Shown here: positions 1-8,845 of the stretch, piece by piece | Layout of the letters: the number at the start of each line of letters is the position of its first letter | How positions within the stretch are numbered: the stretch's first letter is position 1 | Assembly: GCA_964383465.1 (NCBI GenBank) | Contig: CAYLGT010000001.1 | Coordinates: forward strand, 1-64,000 | Direction: 5' to 3' | DNA from: CAYLGT01 sp964383465 | GTDB taxonomy: Bacteria > Patescibacteriota > Saccharimonadia > Saccharimonadales > Saccharimonadaceae | DNA length: 64,000 bases | The notes under the pieces: model-generated | Database searches by the model: none | The model's input: the letters and a program-made list of their open reading frames with translations, nothing else | What the model was told of the DNA's origin: nothing | Position numbers and translations under genes: made by a program

Positions 1-1374
1 CGCGGTTTTGATGAAGTCGTCGGCCAGTCACATGTGACTGATCTACTTAAAACAGCGATTTCTACAGGCAAAATCGCCCATGCCTACCTGCTTACAGGCC
101 CACGTGGTGTCGGTAAGACGAGCGTGGCACGCATCATCGCTCATGAGGTAAACGGACTCCCATACAGCGAAGACACTCATCTGGACATAATCGAGATAGA
201 CGCCGCCAGCAACCGCCGGATCGATGATATCCGTGACCTGAGAGAAAAGGTACACATCGCGCCGGTCTCAGCAAAGTTCAAAGTCTACATCATCGACGAA
301 GTACACATGCTCACCTCTGAAAGCTTCAACGCACTCCTTAAGACACTCGAAGAACCACCTGAGCACGTCATATTTATCCTCGCCACTACCGAGGTGCACA
401 AAGTTCCAGCGACGATCGTAAGTCGCGCGCAACGATACCATTTTCGTCCTGCAACTCCTGCCGATATCGTTCGCCATTTGACAGAACTGGCAGCAAAAGA
501 AGGCATCAAATGCGACACGGAAGCCCTGGAACTCGTTGCCGAACATGCCGCAGGCAGTTTCCGCGACAGTGTAAGCCTCCTCGATCAGTTGTCGGGGCTT
601 AGTGAAAAAATTACTTCTGAACTCGTCGAGTCAGTACTTGGTATGGCGCCGAAAGAACGTATCGATGCGTTGGTACGAGCGCTTATAGAGAAAAAGACAG
701 ATGACCTACTCACCGTGCTCGATGAGCTACAAACCCAGGGTATATCGCCAGTTGTACTGACGTCGCAGCTTTCGTCGCAACTTATGAAACGGGCCCGTGA
801 TGAGCATGCACTCTTTACGTTGCTCGACCAACTCGTTGACGTGCCCAAAGCCCATGATCCTGGGCTTAAGCTCATTACGACGCTCGTAAAATACACCAAA
901 CCTGTCCAGCATAAAACCGTCGCTCAGTCGTCCTACGAGGCAGCAGAAGTGAAACAACTATCTAAAACTCTAAAAGAAAACGAGCAGAAGAAGGTACTCG
1001 AGACAAAAGCCGTAACCCCACCAGAACCAGTAGCGGAGCCCACCACGTCGTCCGGAGCGAAACGAGAATTCAACTGGAACGAAACCCTCGACATGATCAA
1101 AAAACATCATGCACCACTTTTCAGCGTGCTCTCCCGCGCAAACCAAAGCTTTAGCGACAACACACTGCGGCTTGAATTTGCCTATGCGCTTCATCGCAAA
1201 AAGCTAGAAAACCCAACCAGCCGCAACCAGCTGAGCGCGGTACTAAAAGACTTATTTGGTATCGTTCCAACTATCGAAATAACGGAAGTCGGCAAACGCA
1301 AAGAGCTAACGCCTGCAGAACAGGGAGTTGCTGCTATCATGGGTGGAGGAGAACCAGTCAGTGCCACAGTCTAA
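1..1374 (+). CDS. dnaX: DNA polymerase III subunit gamma/tau, 5'-truncated
   Basis: Clamp-loader ATPase that opens the sliding clamp during replication. The reading frame is open from base 1, so the first dozen or so residues lie before the window; 457 residues are visible. Walker A GPRGVGKT is at visible residues 33-40, followed by a Walker B-type YIIDEVHML, the LEEPPEHVIFILATTE sensor region and SRAQRYHF. The C-terminal tail is a shorter variable tau-like part. Oddly, the four-cysteine zinc module normally between the first ATPase helix and the DLIEIDAAS motif is absent: the sequence runs directly through NGLPYSEDTHLDIIEIDAAS. The end overlaps the start of dnaB, suggesting a replication operon. 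Confidence 0.95.
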   Translation, partial: RGFDEVVGQSHVTDLLKTAISTGKIAHAYLLTGPRGVGKTSVARIIAHEVNGLPYSEDTHLDIIEIDAASNRRIDDIRDLREKVHIAPVSAKFKVYIIDEVHMLTSESFNALLKTLEEPPEHVIFILATTEVHKVPATIVSRAQRYHFRPATPADIVRHLTELAAKEGIKCDTEALELVAEHAAGSFRDSVSLLDQLSGLSEKITSELVESVLGMAPKERIDALVRALIEKKTDDLLTVLDELQTQGISPVVLTSQLSSQLMKRARDEHALFTLLDQLVDVPKAHDPGLKLITTLVKYTKPVQHKTVAQSSYEAAEVKQLSKTLKENEQKKVLETKAVTPPEPVAEPTTSSGAKREFNWNETLDMIKKHHAPLFSVLSRANQSFSDNTLRLEFAYALHRKKLENPTSRNQLSAVLKDLFGIVPTIEITEVGKRKELTPAEQGVAAIMGGGEPVSATV

Positions 1375-2719
1375 AAAGCAGCCAGTGAGTTCGGAAGGGA
1401 AAGTACCGCCACAAAATCTCGATGCCGAGATGAGTTTGCTTGGCGCAGTACTTATCGATGAAGAAGCCCTCGCAGACGTCAGCGACAAGCTTCGCAGTAC
1501 TGATTTTTATGACAAACGACATGCGCTCATCTTTGACGCGATGATGCGCCTCTATGAGCATCATCGTCCCGTTGACCTACTGACCCTTAGTGACGAACTC
1601 ACGAAAAAAGGGGAGTTGGAACTCGTCGGCGGCTCGGCCTACCTAAGTGAACTTACTAACTATGTTCCTACCGCAGCCCACTCTGCTACCTACGCCGACA
1701 TGATCTCTCAAAAAGCCATGCGTCGCCGACTCATAAAAGCCAGTACCGACATCGCTGAAATGGGCTTCAACGAAGACAAAGAAATTGCTGAGCTACTGGA
1801 AACCGCCGAAGCCGAGCTGTTTTCCGTCAGCGGTACAAGCGCCAAGCAAGACCTCGTCAGCCTCGAGCAAATTTTGACCGAGAGCTTTGACCGTCTGGAA
1901 GAGCTGCACCGCGACGGAGGAAAGCTGCGTGGCCTAAGTACTGGCTGGCGTGACCTCGACAACCTGACTGCAGGACTTCAGAAAAGCGACCTCATTGTCC
2001 TTGCCGCCCGTCCAGCTATGGGTAAAACCACGCTGGTGACAAACCTCGCATACAACGTTGCGTCAAAAGAGAAAAAATCGGTGCTGTTTTTCAGCCTCGA
2101 GATGAGTAAAGAGCAGCTGGTTGATCGTATGCTAGCCGATGCGAGTGGAGTCAATGCCTGGAACATTCGAACTGGTAACCTGAGCGATGACGACTTCGAG
2201 AAGCTCTCCACGGCCATGGGTGAAATGGCAGAGGCTCCAATCTACATCGACGACACTCCTGGCATCACCGTGCTAGAAATGCGCACCAAAGCACGTCGTG
2301 AAGCTCATAACCATCCACTTGGGCTCATCATCGTTGACTACTTACAGCTCATGCAGGCCGCCGGTCGCAGCGACGGTAACCGTGTCCAAGAGGTGAGTGA
2401 AATTTCTCGTGGACTCAAGCTAATTGCTCGTGAGATGAACGTGCCAGTCATCGCGCTGTCGCAGCTTTCGCGTTCTGTTGAGTCTCGCAGCCCACAGATC
2501 CCACAGCTCAGTGACCTCCGTGAATCAGGATCAATCGAGCAGGATGCAGACATTGTCGCCTTTATCTACCGCGAAGCCTACTACAACCCTGACACTGAAC
2601 GCCAAAATGTAACTGACCTCATCATCGCTAAGCACCGTAACGGTCCAACTGACACAGTAGAACTCTACTTCCACCCAGAGCGCCTCAAGTTCATGTCGCT
2701 CGACAAACAGCGAAGCTGA
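1361..2719 (+). CDS. dnaB: replicative DNA helicase DnaB
   Basis: Hexameric 5'-3' helicase of the replication fork, 452 residues, normal for the family. The N-terminal domain carries PPQNLDAEMSLLGAVL; the RecA-like core has Walker A AARPAMGKTTL, Walker B LIIVDYLQLM, and the conserved SQLSRSVESR and DLRESGSIEQDAD segments. I chose the GTG at 1361 because GGAGGA lies about 10 bases upstream (1345-1350) and because residues further upstream are not family-like. The start lies inside the 3' end of dnaX, so the two are probably translationally coupled. Confidence 0.95.
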   Translation: MPQSKKQPVSSEGKVPPQNLDAEMSLLGAVLIDEEALADVSDKLRSTDFYDKRHALIFDAMMRLYEHHRPVDLLTLSDELTKKGELELVGGSAYLSELTNYVPTAAHSATYADMISQKAMRRRLIKASTDIAEMGFNEDKEIAELLETAEAELFSVSGTSAKQDLVSLEQILTESFDRLEELHRDGGKLRGLSTGWRDLDNLTAGLQKSDLIVLAARPAMGKTTLVTNLAYNVASKEKKSVLFFSLEMSKEQLVDRMLADASGVNAWNIRTGNLSDDDFEKLSTAMGEMAEAPIYIDDTPGITVLEMRTKARREAHNHPLGLIIVDYLQLMQAAGRSDGNRVQEVSEISRGLKLIAREMNVPVIALSQLSRSVESRSPQIPQLSDLRESGSIEQDADIVAFIYREAYYNPDTERQNVTDLIIAKHRNGPTDTVELYFHPERLKFMSLDKQRS

Positions 2720-2737
2720 TATACTAGAACCTAGTAC

Positions 2738-4198
2738 ATGAAAGCCTCACTGCTTCGAGAAATGACCCTGTATCGTTACCGCTACGCCATCGCGTATGGT
2801 TTGTTTGCGGTGCTACTCGTGACGCTCCTTACAATTGACATATCGAACGTGCCCTATGGTATCGGCAACTCGGAGATGAACTCAGCCGTAGCTAGTAACT
2901 CGCTCAATCCGCTTTCACCGCGAATTGCAGACATCGTAAACTTTCCTTATCACATACTGCAAAAAGCAAGTATCGGACTATTTGGGCTCTCTACGCTGAG
3001 CATCCGGCTCCCTTCGGTTATCTTAGGCTTGGCAGCAGGACTCGTGCTCGCAGTTATGCTCAACACATGGTTTCGTCGAAACGTCGCCATCATAAGTCTC
3101 ATGATCGCCAGTTTTTCGGTGCCGTTTATTTCATCTGCTCGGTTGGGCGTCCCAACCATCATGTATACGCTCCTACTACTTCTTACACTGCTCAGCGCCG
3201 TAAAACTTACCGCCAAGAGTAAACACGACTTCTTGTGGAAACTGCTACTGCTCGTTTCGGCACTGCTGCTACTTTATGTGCCATTTGGTGTCTATACACT
3301 GCTAGCTTTGGTCATAGCAGGCGCCTTGCACCCTCACATCCGCTACCAGCTTACGCATACGTCAAAACTAAAAGCAGCGATCCTCAGTCTACTCGCGCTT
3401 GTTCTGGTTGCGCCAATCGTTATAGCTTCCGTATATGACCACGGCGTGTTCAAGCAGCTATTTGGCCTCACCGCCATAGAGCAAAGCCTCCAGCCTCATG
3501 TACTGAAAGAAACAGTGATTTCGCTTTTAAAGACGTTGTTTCTCTTTTCAAGGCCTAACGCAGGGGAGACTGTCTCGCCATTTCTAAACCTGACATTTTC
3601 ACTATTCATCGCCTTTGGCCTCATAAAAGTCATCATCGATCACCATGCCGCTCGTTCGTACCTGCTACTCATCTGGCTCGTTTTCACAGTTGGTATGCTC
3701 CTTATCGACCCAGGCCAACTTCCACTTCTATTTGTGCCAAGTATTTTACTACTCGCTATCGGTATCGAGACCTTTATCAGCGAGTGGTATAAACTGTTTC
3801 CTCGTAACCCTTATGCACGTATCGGCGCACTTTTCCCGATTACCCTCATCTTTGTAGGGCTCATCGCTATCGCCATCACTCGCTATTTCTATGCATATAC
3901 GTACAGCGACACCACGAGTGCGTTTCACCCCGAGCTTCGACATATCCAAAAAGAAATCAAAGCAACACCGTCTATGCAGTTAGTCGTGCCCGCTTCGCAA
4001 CAAAGTTTTTACGATATCTTTCGTGCCAAAAACGATCGCCTGAGCGTTGTTACCCCTGAACAGATGGCTCCAAACGGACGGAGGCTCGTGTTGTCACTTA
4101 CAAATACTCAGGTGAACGAATTGCCAAAGAAAATCGTTACGAGTCCCATGAAGACAGACGCCGTGCTGTACCGCATATACGACAGCGCGAAACAGTAA
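2738..4198 (+). CDS. polytopic GT-C-like membrane glycosyltransferase
   Basis: A 486-residue integral membrane protein with about ten or more hydrophobic helices. The early region (residues about 45-110), with NPLSPRIADIVNFPYHILQK followed by GLSTLSIRLPSVILGLAAG, resembles the first periplasmic loop and adjoining helix of ArnT/PMT-type (GT39/GT83) lipid-linked sugar transferases, which read PP..Y.L....LFG.S.W.LRLPSA..G. The likely role is transfer of a sugar from a polyprenyl carrier at the outer face of the membrane; this is inference. The soluble C-terminal tail is short. A TATACT box lies 12 bases before the ATG, so it may have its own promoter besides read-through from dnaB. Confidence 0.6.
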   Translation: MKASLLREMTLYRYRYAIAYGLFAVLLVTLLTIDISNVPYGIGNSEMNSAVASNSLNPLSPRIADIVNFPYHILQKASIGLFGLSTLSIRLPSVILGLAAGLVLAVMLNTWFRRNVAIISLMIASFSVPFISSARLGVPTIMYTLLLLLTLLSAVKLTAKSKHDFLWKLLLLVSALLLLYVPFGVYTLLALVIAGALHPHIRYQLTHTSKLKAAILSLLALVLVAPIVIASVYDHGVFKQLFGLTAIEQSLQPHVLKETVISLLKTLFLFSRPNAGETVSPFLNLTFSLFIAFGLIKVIIDHHAARSYLLLIWLVFTVGMLLIDPGQLPLLFVPSILLLAIGIETFISEWYKLFPRNPYARIGALFPITLIFVGLIAIAITRYFYAYTYSDTTSAFHPELRHIQKEIKATPSMQLVVPASQQSFYDIFRAKNDRLSVVTPEQMAPNGRRLVLSLTNTQVNELPKKIVTSPMKTDAVLYRIYDSAKQ

Positions 4199-4233
4199 TT
4201 TTTGCTATAGTAGAACGAAAGAGGAGAAGTGTT

Positions 4234-4521
4234 ATGTTAGATCAAGCCAAAATGGTAATGAAGCTGAAAAAGGCTCAAAAAGAACTGCAAAAAGAAGTTG
4301 TGGAAGTCACTGCCGGAGACGGTGCAGTCGTCGTTCAAGTAACCGGTGAGCTAAAGCTGAAAAAAGTCACCATCGACCCAGACTATGTCGACCTCGACGA
4401 CATCCAGGAACTCGAGCGATGGGTAGAAGTGGCCGTTCGTGATGCGATGACACGTGCCCAAGAACTTGCTGCAGAAAAGATGAAGCCGCTCATGGGCGGT
4501 CTAGGCAGCCTCGGGCTCTAA
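4234..4521 (+). CDS. ybaB: YbaB/EbfC nucleoid-associated protein
   Basis: A 95-residue protein matching YbaB/EbfC in length and pattern: an N-terminal amphipathic helix (MVMKLKKAQKELQKE), a central strand region (VVVQVTGELKLKKVTIDP) and a C-terminal helix ending MKPLMGGLGSLGL. The family binds DNA as a dimer and is usually encoded between dnaX and recR, as here. A strong ribosome site (AGAGGAG) precedes the ATG and a TGCTATAGT extended -10 lies just upstream, so the ybaB-recR pair may have its own promoter. Confidence 0.9.
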   Translation: MLDQAKMVMKLKKAQKELQKEVVEVTAGDGAVVVQVTGELKLKKVTIDPDYVDLDDIQELERWVEVAVRDAMTRAQELAAEKMKPLMGGLGSLGL

Positions 4522-4533
4522 GAAACTGCTGTC

Positions 4534-4881
4534 GTGCTCCCTAAAGCGCTTGAAGAGCTCATAGACGCCCTCGGTAGCCTACCGGGCGTTGGCGCGCGTA
4601 CTGCCGAACGGTANNNNNNNNNNNNNNNNNNNNNNNNNNNNNNNNNNNNNNNNNNNNNNNNNNNNNNNNNNNNNNNNNNNNNNNNNNNNNNNNNNNNNNN
4701 NNNNNNNNNNNNNTCAGTCGAGGGTGAATCAACCGCAATTTATATCCAGAAATACATAGAAGAAAGCGGCCTCAGTCTGGAGATCAGCCGTTTAGCACGC
4801 GGCATACCGGTCGGTGTCGACCTAGAATACGCCGACCAGATCACGCTGACACACGCCCTGCAGGGTCGGCGAAAAGTCTAG
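4534..4881 (+). CDS. recR: recombination protein RecR, interrupted by assembly gap
   Basis: RecR acts with RecO/RecF in loading RecA at gaps. The visible N-terminus (LPKALEELIDALGSLPGVGARTAER) is the HhH segment of RecR. After the gap the frame resumes in the Toprim domain and ends in the typical RecR tail GIPVGVDLEYADQITLTHALQGRR. The zinc finger and first part of Toprim fall in the gap, whose true length must exceed 100 bases because the family is near 200 residues. The start is a GTG with only a weak upstream site, 12 bases after ybaB. Confidence 0.88.
   Translation: MLPKALEELIDALGSLPGVGARTAERXXXXXXXXXXXXXXXXXXXXXXXXXXXXXXXXXXSVEGESTAIYIQKYIEESGLSLEISRLARGIPVGVDLEYADQITLTHALQGRRKV
4614..4713. 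other. assembly gap (100 N)
   Basis: A run of exactly 100 N inside recR. It is a scaffolding placeholder of unknown true length; the missing recR residues imply that several hundred bases are absent. Confidence 0.99.
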
Positions 4882-4904
4882 TTTACTGATACAATAATTC
4901 ACAG

Positions 4905-5894
4905 ATGTATGAGACTGTAAAACAACGAATTGACGAAGCAACTCGCATCGTCATCATCCAACCTGAAAATCCTGACGGAGACAGCCTGGCGAGTTCAGTT
5001 GCGCTGGACGAAATGCTTGCCACCCTTGGCAAAGAAGTGACTATGTTCTGCGCGATCGACATGCCGAAATACCTTCGCTATGTCGAAGGCTGGGACAGGG
5101 TCGACAGAGAATGGACAGGGAAGTATGACTTGGCAATCATCGTCGATACGGCCGCTGAGGCTTTGCTTGAAAAAGCTCTTGCGACCGCAGGTGTACGACA
5201 TTTCCTAGAGACACATCCTGTCGTCGTTCTTGACCACCACATAGAGGCAGACGAAGGCCATGACCTGTCTTTTCCCCATGACTACGTAGTAGACGACGAG
5301 GCGGCAGCCACAAGTGAATTGTTGTATGAGATTGCTAAACAAAACGGCTGGACGATCTCACTCACCGCTGCAACAGCGATGATGACGTCGATACTCGCTG
5401 ATACCTTGGGGCTCTCGACCCCGGCAGTGACTAAACGTACCATCGACACTATATCTGCACTCATGGAACGTGGTGCACACCCAGCGGAAGTAGAGGCAAG
5501 ACGCCGTGAATTTATGCGAAAACCTGCCGACATCTTGGCCTACAAAGCAGAGCTCATAGAACGGATCCAGTACCACTGTGACGGTCGGCTAGCGACCGTG
5601 CACGTCCCCTGGGAAGACATCCAAGCATATAGTGATCGCTATAACCCGAGCATACTCGTACTCGATGAGATGCGTCTCGTTGAGGGCGTCGATATAGCTG
5701 TGGCCATAAAAACCTATCCAGATGGCAAGCTGACGGGCAAGATCCGCGCCAACACGCCGATCGCTGATCAAGTAGCGGGATTTTTCGGCGGAGGCGGTCA
5801 TGCTTATAGCGCTGGCTTCAAAATCTATGAAGACTATGAGAAAGCACTGTCAGAACTTGTCCAGGCTGTCGACAAAACCGGAGAAGCACGATGA
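4905..5894 (+). CDS. DHH/DHHA1 phosphoesterase (NrnA-like)
   Basis: A 329-residue DHH-superfamily phosphoesterase. Metal-binding motifs are visible: NPDGDSLASSVAL near the N-terminus (motif I), LAIIVDTA (motif II), VVLDHHIEADEG (the DHH motif) and a later ILADTLGLS. The C-terminal DHHA1 domain ends in the glycine-rich GGGGHAYSAGF that binds substrate phosphate. The family includes NrnA nano-RNases, pAp phosphatases and cyclic-dinucleotide phosphodiesterases; the exact substrate cannot be read from sequence. It overlaps cysS by 4 bases (ATGA). Confidence 0.85.
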   Translation: MYETVKQRIDEATRIVIIQPENPDGDSLASSVALDEMLATLGKEVTMFCAIDMPKYLRYVEGWDRVDREWTGKYDLAIIVDTAAEALLEKALATAGVRHFLETHPVVVLDHHIEADEGHDLSFPHDYVVDDEAAATSELLYEIAKQNGWTISLTAATAMMTSILADTLGLSTPAVTKRTIDTISALMERGAHPAEVEARRREFMRKPADILAYKAELIERIQYHCDGRLATVHVPWEDIQAYSDRYNPSILVLDEMRLVEGVDIAVAIKTYPDGKLTGKIRANTPIADQVAGFFGGGGHAYSAGFKIYEDYEKALSELVQAVDKTGEAR

Positions 5895-7327
5895 GCTTTC
5901 GGCTGCACAATACGAAATCTGGAACGGTTGAAGAAGTAACGCCTCTCAACCCTGAACGCGTCACTCTTTATACCTGTGGTCCAACCGTATATAACGAACC
6001 ACACCTAGGCAACTGGGTGGCCTTTATCCGCTGGGACATACTGGTGCGAGCACTTCGCTATAGCGGCTTTGGCGTCGAACGTGTCATGAACATAACGGAT
6101 GTCGGACACCTGACAAGCGATGCTGATGAGGGCGAAGACAAAATGGAGAAAGGTGCCCGCCGCGAAGGAATTACCGAGTGGGAAGTTGCGGAGCGGTACA
6201 CGAATCGTTTCCTCGAAGGCATGACAAGTCTCAACATGTTACCACCCGAGCATGTCACAAAAGCGACAGAGCACATCGACATACAGATTGAGCTAGTCAA
6301 AAAGCTCGAAGAAAAAGGCTTTACCTATGTTCTCGACGATGGTGTCTACTTTGACACGGCGAAGTTTCCGAGTTACGCAGACTTCGCTCATCTAGATTTA
6401 GAGGCCCAAAAAGCCGGCGCACGTGTCGAGTTCAACGCCGGCAAACGAAACTCTAGTGACTTCGTACTCTGGCGCCTTACTCCAGCTGGTGAAACCCGCA
6501 CCATGGAATGGGACAGTCCATGGGGTCGCGGCATCCCAGGCTGGCACCTAGAGTGTTCAGCCATGGCTATGAAATACTTAGGTGAGACTCTCGACATTCA
6601 CACTGGCGGAATCGACCACATACCAGTCCATCACACCAATGAAATAGCCCAATCAGAAGCAGCAACAGGGAAGACCTTTGCAAATATCTGGGTTCATGCC
6701 AACTTCCTCACCATCGACGGAACAAAGATCAGTAAAAGTCTTCAAAACGATATAACACTTAACGATGTAGCCGAGCACGGCCTTAGCGCCATGGATTTTC
6801 GTATGTTTATACTGCAGAGTCACTATGCTACCGAGAGCAACTTCACCTGGGAAAATCTACAGGCTGCACATAACCGGCTCAAACACTGGAAAGATCTAGC
6901 CTGCCTGCGGCATCAAACACATGACACGCTTGTCGACGATGATGAAAAAGATGAAGCCCATGACACCAACGGTATGCTGCTTGCCGCAAAGGGTGCGCTT
7001 TTAGAAGCAGTCCAAGACGACCTGGGCACTCCGCAAGCTCTCATGGTAGTTGATAAAGCACTCGATGCGGTTGAAAGCACTCCTGACGGTGAGCTTCAAC
7101 ACATGGCCCTGGTAGAATTTTTTGAAACTATCGACGACCTGACTGGACTCGATATCCTGGGCACTACTCCAGATATCAGCGACGAAGCAAAACGTCTTTT
7201 ACAAGAACGTGACACCCGCAGGGCGGATAAAGACTGGGCGGCGTCTGACCAATTGCGCGACACTCTCATGGGCATGAACATTGGAGTCAACGATACAGCA
7301 CACGGTGTTCGCTGGTATTGGCTCTAA
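5891..7327 (+). CDS. cysS: cysteinyl-tRNA synthetase
   Basis: Charges tRNA-Cys with cysteine in the cytoplasm. It is 478 residues, typical length. The zinc-site cysteine and HIGH-like motif appear as YTCGPTVYNEPHLGNW, the second zinc region as GWHLECSAMAMKYLG followed by DIHTGGIDHIPVHHTNE, and the KMSKS loop as KISKSLQND. A DALR-like helical domain and a short C-terminal domain follow. Start and the preceding stop overlap as ATGA, so it is translationally coupled to the DHH gene. Confidence 0.96.
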   Translation: MSFRLHNTKSGTVEEVTPLNPERVTLYTCGPTVYNEPHLGNWVAFIRWDILVRALRYSGFGVERVMNITDVGHLTSDADEGEDKMEKGARREGITEWEVAERYTNRFLEGMTSLNMLPPEHVTKATEHIDIQIELVKKLEEKGFTYVLDDGVYFDTAKFPSYADFAHLDLEAQKAGARVEFNAGKRNSSDFVLWRLTPAGETRTMEWDSPWGRGIPGWHLECSAMAMKYLGETLDIHTGGIDHIPVHHTNEIAQSEAATGKTFANIWVHANFLTIDGTKISKSLQNDITLNDVAEHGLSAMDFRMFILQSHYATESNFTWENLQAAHNRLKHWKDLACLRHQTHDTLVDDDEKDEAHDTNGMLLAAKGALLEAVQDDLGTPQALMVVDKALDAVESTPDGELQHMALVEFFETIDDLTGLDILGTTPDISDEAKRLLQERDTRRADKDWAASDQLRDTLMGMNIGVNDTAHGVRWYWL

Positions 7328-7330
7328 GAA

Positions 7331-8455
7331 CTAGGAAGTTTTCTTTATGAGCTTCTTAACAGGATTTTTGCTTGCTTCTAATCGACGACGGCGAGCATAC
7401 TCCAAGTAATCTAGAAGTAGCACTCGAAGGCAGCCTGCTACAGGAATTGCCACCACGGCACCGAGTAGCCCATACAGACTTCCACCGATGAGAATCGCAC
7501 TCAAGATCGCCAGCGCAGAAAGCTCGACACTCTTTGCCTGAATCGTTGGTGAGATGAAGTTATTTTCGATCTGCTGGTAGATGATGAAATAGATCAAAAA
7601 TACCACAGCTGCGGTGACCGAGTTAAAGAGCAGTACCAACCCCACGAGCGTGGCACCGATGGTAGCACCAATCATTGGGATCATTCCAGACACAAAAATG
7701 GTGGCTGCTAGAGGCACCGCCAGATTTGCTGGCAGACCAAACAGCGCACTCAGCGAGAGTAGTACGACAAGTGTTACAGTAGCAGCGATGGCCGCTACAG
7801 TGAGCTGGCCGTTCACGAAGCCCGTTACTACTCTGTACATACGACTCACCAAGTTTCGATGGCGCTCTAGCTTTGCGGGATCTTCATAGAGGCCCCAGAG
7901 CTTTTGCATCCAGCTCGGGCCTTCGATGAGCATGAGAAATGTCAGCACGAGTACAAACAACAAATTTGCTGCACCGCTCAGAAGCGTGCCAGCTCCGCCA
8001 ACGATAACATTTCCCAGGTTCGCTGCGACCGAAGACGCTTGAGACTTTGCACCTTCAACGGCTTGATCGACTGCACCCTCGAGGTTATAGCGCACGATAA
8101 AGTCGTTAAAGATATGACGATTTTGGTCAACCTGATCAATCAAGTCTGGAACGGTATTTGCAAATTTCGATGATTGCTCGATGACTGGAGGAACGATAAG
8201 TACAAAGAATCCACCTAGCAGGGCAAGCACAACCAGGTAAGCGATAGCTGTCGCACCGACACGGCTGCCACCACGAAGTCGCTTAGCAATTTGTGAAACA
8301 GGAGGGTTTAGCGCGAGTGCAAGAAACATAGCAACCGCAAGCAGCGTGAGGGCAGAACGAATTTTGTATATAACAAAGAGAGACAAAATAAAGCCAACGA
8401 AAACCAAAACAAACCGGATAAAGACTTTTGTGTCGATGTCGACTTTAACTTTCAT
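7331..8455 (-). CDS. AI-2E family transporter
   Basis: A 374-residue membrane protein of the AI-2E/UPF0118 family: about seven to eight hydrophobic segments, an amphipathic middle (residues about 95-150), and the hallmark C-terminal region with PMIGATIGATLVGLVLL and IYFIIYQQIENNFISPTIQ, ending in a lysine-rich tail. Members export autoinducer-2 or act as Na+/H+ antiporters; the substrate here is unknown. It converges with cysS with 3 bases between the stops. Two tiny membrane-protein genes follow upstream on the same strand. Confidence 0.88.
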   Translation of the reverse strand: MKVKVDIDTKVFIRFVLVFVGFILSLFVIYKIRSALTLLAVAMFLALALNPPVSQIAKRLRGGSRVGATAIAYLVVLALLGGFFVLIVPPVIEQSSKFANTVPDLIDQVDQNRHIFNDFIVRYNLEGAVDQAVEGAKSQASSVAANLGNVIVGGAGTLLSGAANLLFVLVLTFLMLIEGPSWMQKLWGLYEDPAKLERHRNLVSRMYRVVTGFVNGQLTVAAIAATVTLVVLLSLSALFGLPANLAVPLAATIFVSGMIPMIGATIGATLVGLVLLFNSVTAAVVFLIYFIIYQQIENNFISPTIQAKSVELSALAILSAILIGGSLYGLLGAVVAIPVAGCLRVLLLDYLEYARRRRLEASKNPVKKLIKKTS

Positions 8456-8488
8456 TATCCCTTAGTATGCAAGAAAATGCGTCTAAAC

Positions 8489-8653
8489 TCAATAAAATCT
8501 CAAAAACTTATACCAAAGCCAAATACCGATGATGCTACCAATCGTCGAAAAGACGATCGCCCACCCCATATCTTGAGAGCCGAACAGAGACGGCAACAGC
8601 GCGCCGATAGTGCCACCGAGGCCTATGGCTACCCACAGCAAAAGTTTGGACAT
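8489..8653 (-). CDS. small two-helix membrane protein, 54 aa
   Basis: A short open frame with two hydrophobic helices separated by a short loop (LLLWVAIGLGGTIGALLPSLF, then GWAIVFSTIGSIIGIWLWY). Composition and length recall GlsB/YeaQ-like or subunit-like small proteins of CPR genomes, but I do not recognise a specific family. Its ATG lies 2 bases after the stop of the next upstream small gene, which implies a two-gene unit and supports it being real rather than chance. Confidence 0.65.
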   Translation of the reverse strand: MSKLLLWVAIGLGGTIGALLPSLFGSQDMGWAIVFSTIGSIIGIWLWYKFLRFY

Positions 8654-8655
8654 AT

Positions 8656-8793
8656 TTAGCTAGCACCCAGAAGGGCGTAGAGTGTAATACTCATAACTGC
8701 CACGACTACAACGAGGAGCATGACGCGGTTTGGATATATGTCGACACGTTTTTTCGCAGCGGGCTTTTTGGTTTTTTTCGTTGCCTTCTTCAT
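8656..8793 (-). CDS. small lysine-rich single-TM protein, 45 aa
   Basis: A 45-residue frame: a basic N-terminus (MKKATKKTKKPAAKKR) followed by one hydrophobic helix (VMLLVVVVAVMSITLYALL). The positive-inside arrangement predicts a single-pass protein with a cytoplasmic basic tail. It is the first gene of a pair with the two-helix protein downstream, and is divergent from the FAD oxidase gene. Function unknown. Confidence 0.65.
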   Translation of the reverse strand: MKKATKKTKKPAAKKRVDIYPNRVMLLVVVVAVMSITLYALLGAS

Positions 8794-8845
8794 GAGCTAG
8801 AGTATAGCACGAGCACTATAAAACCTGATACTATGAAAAGTACTT

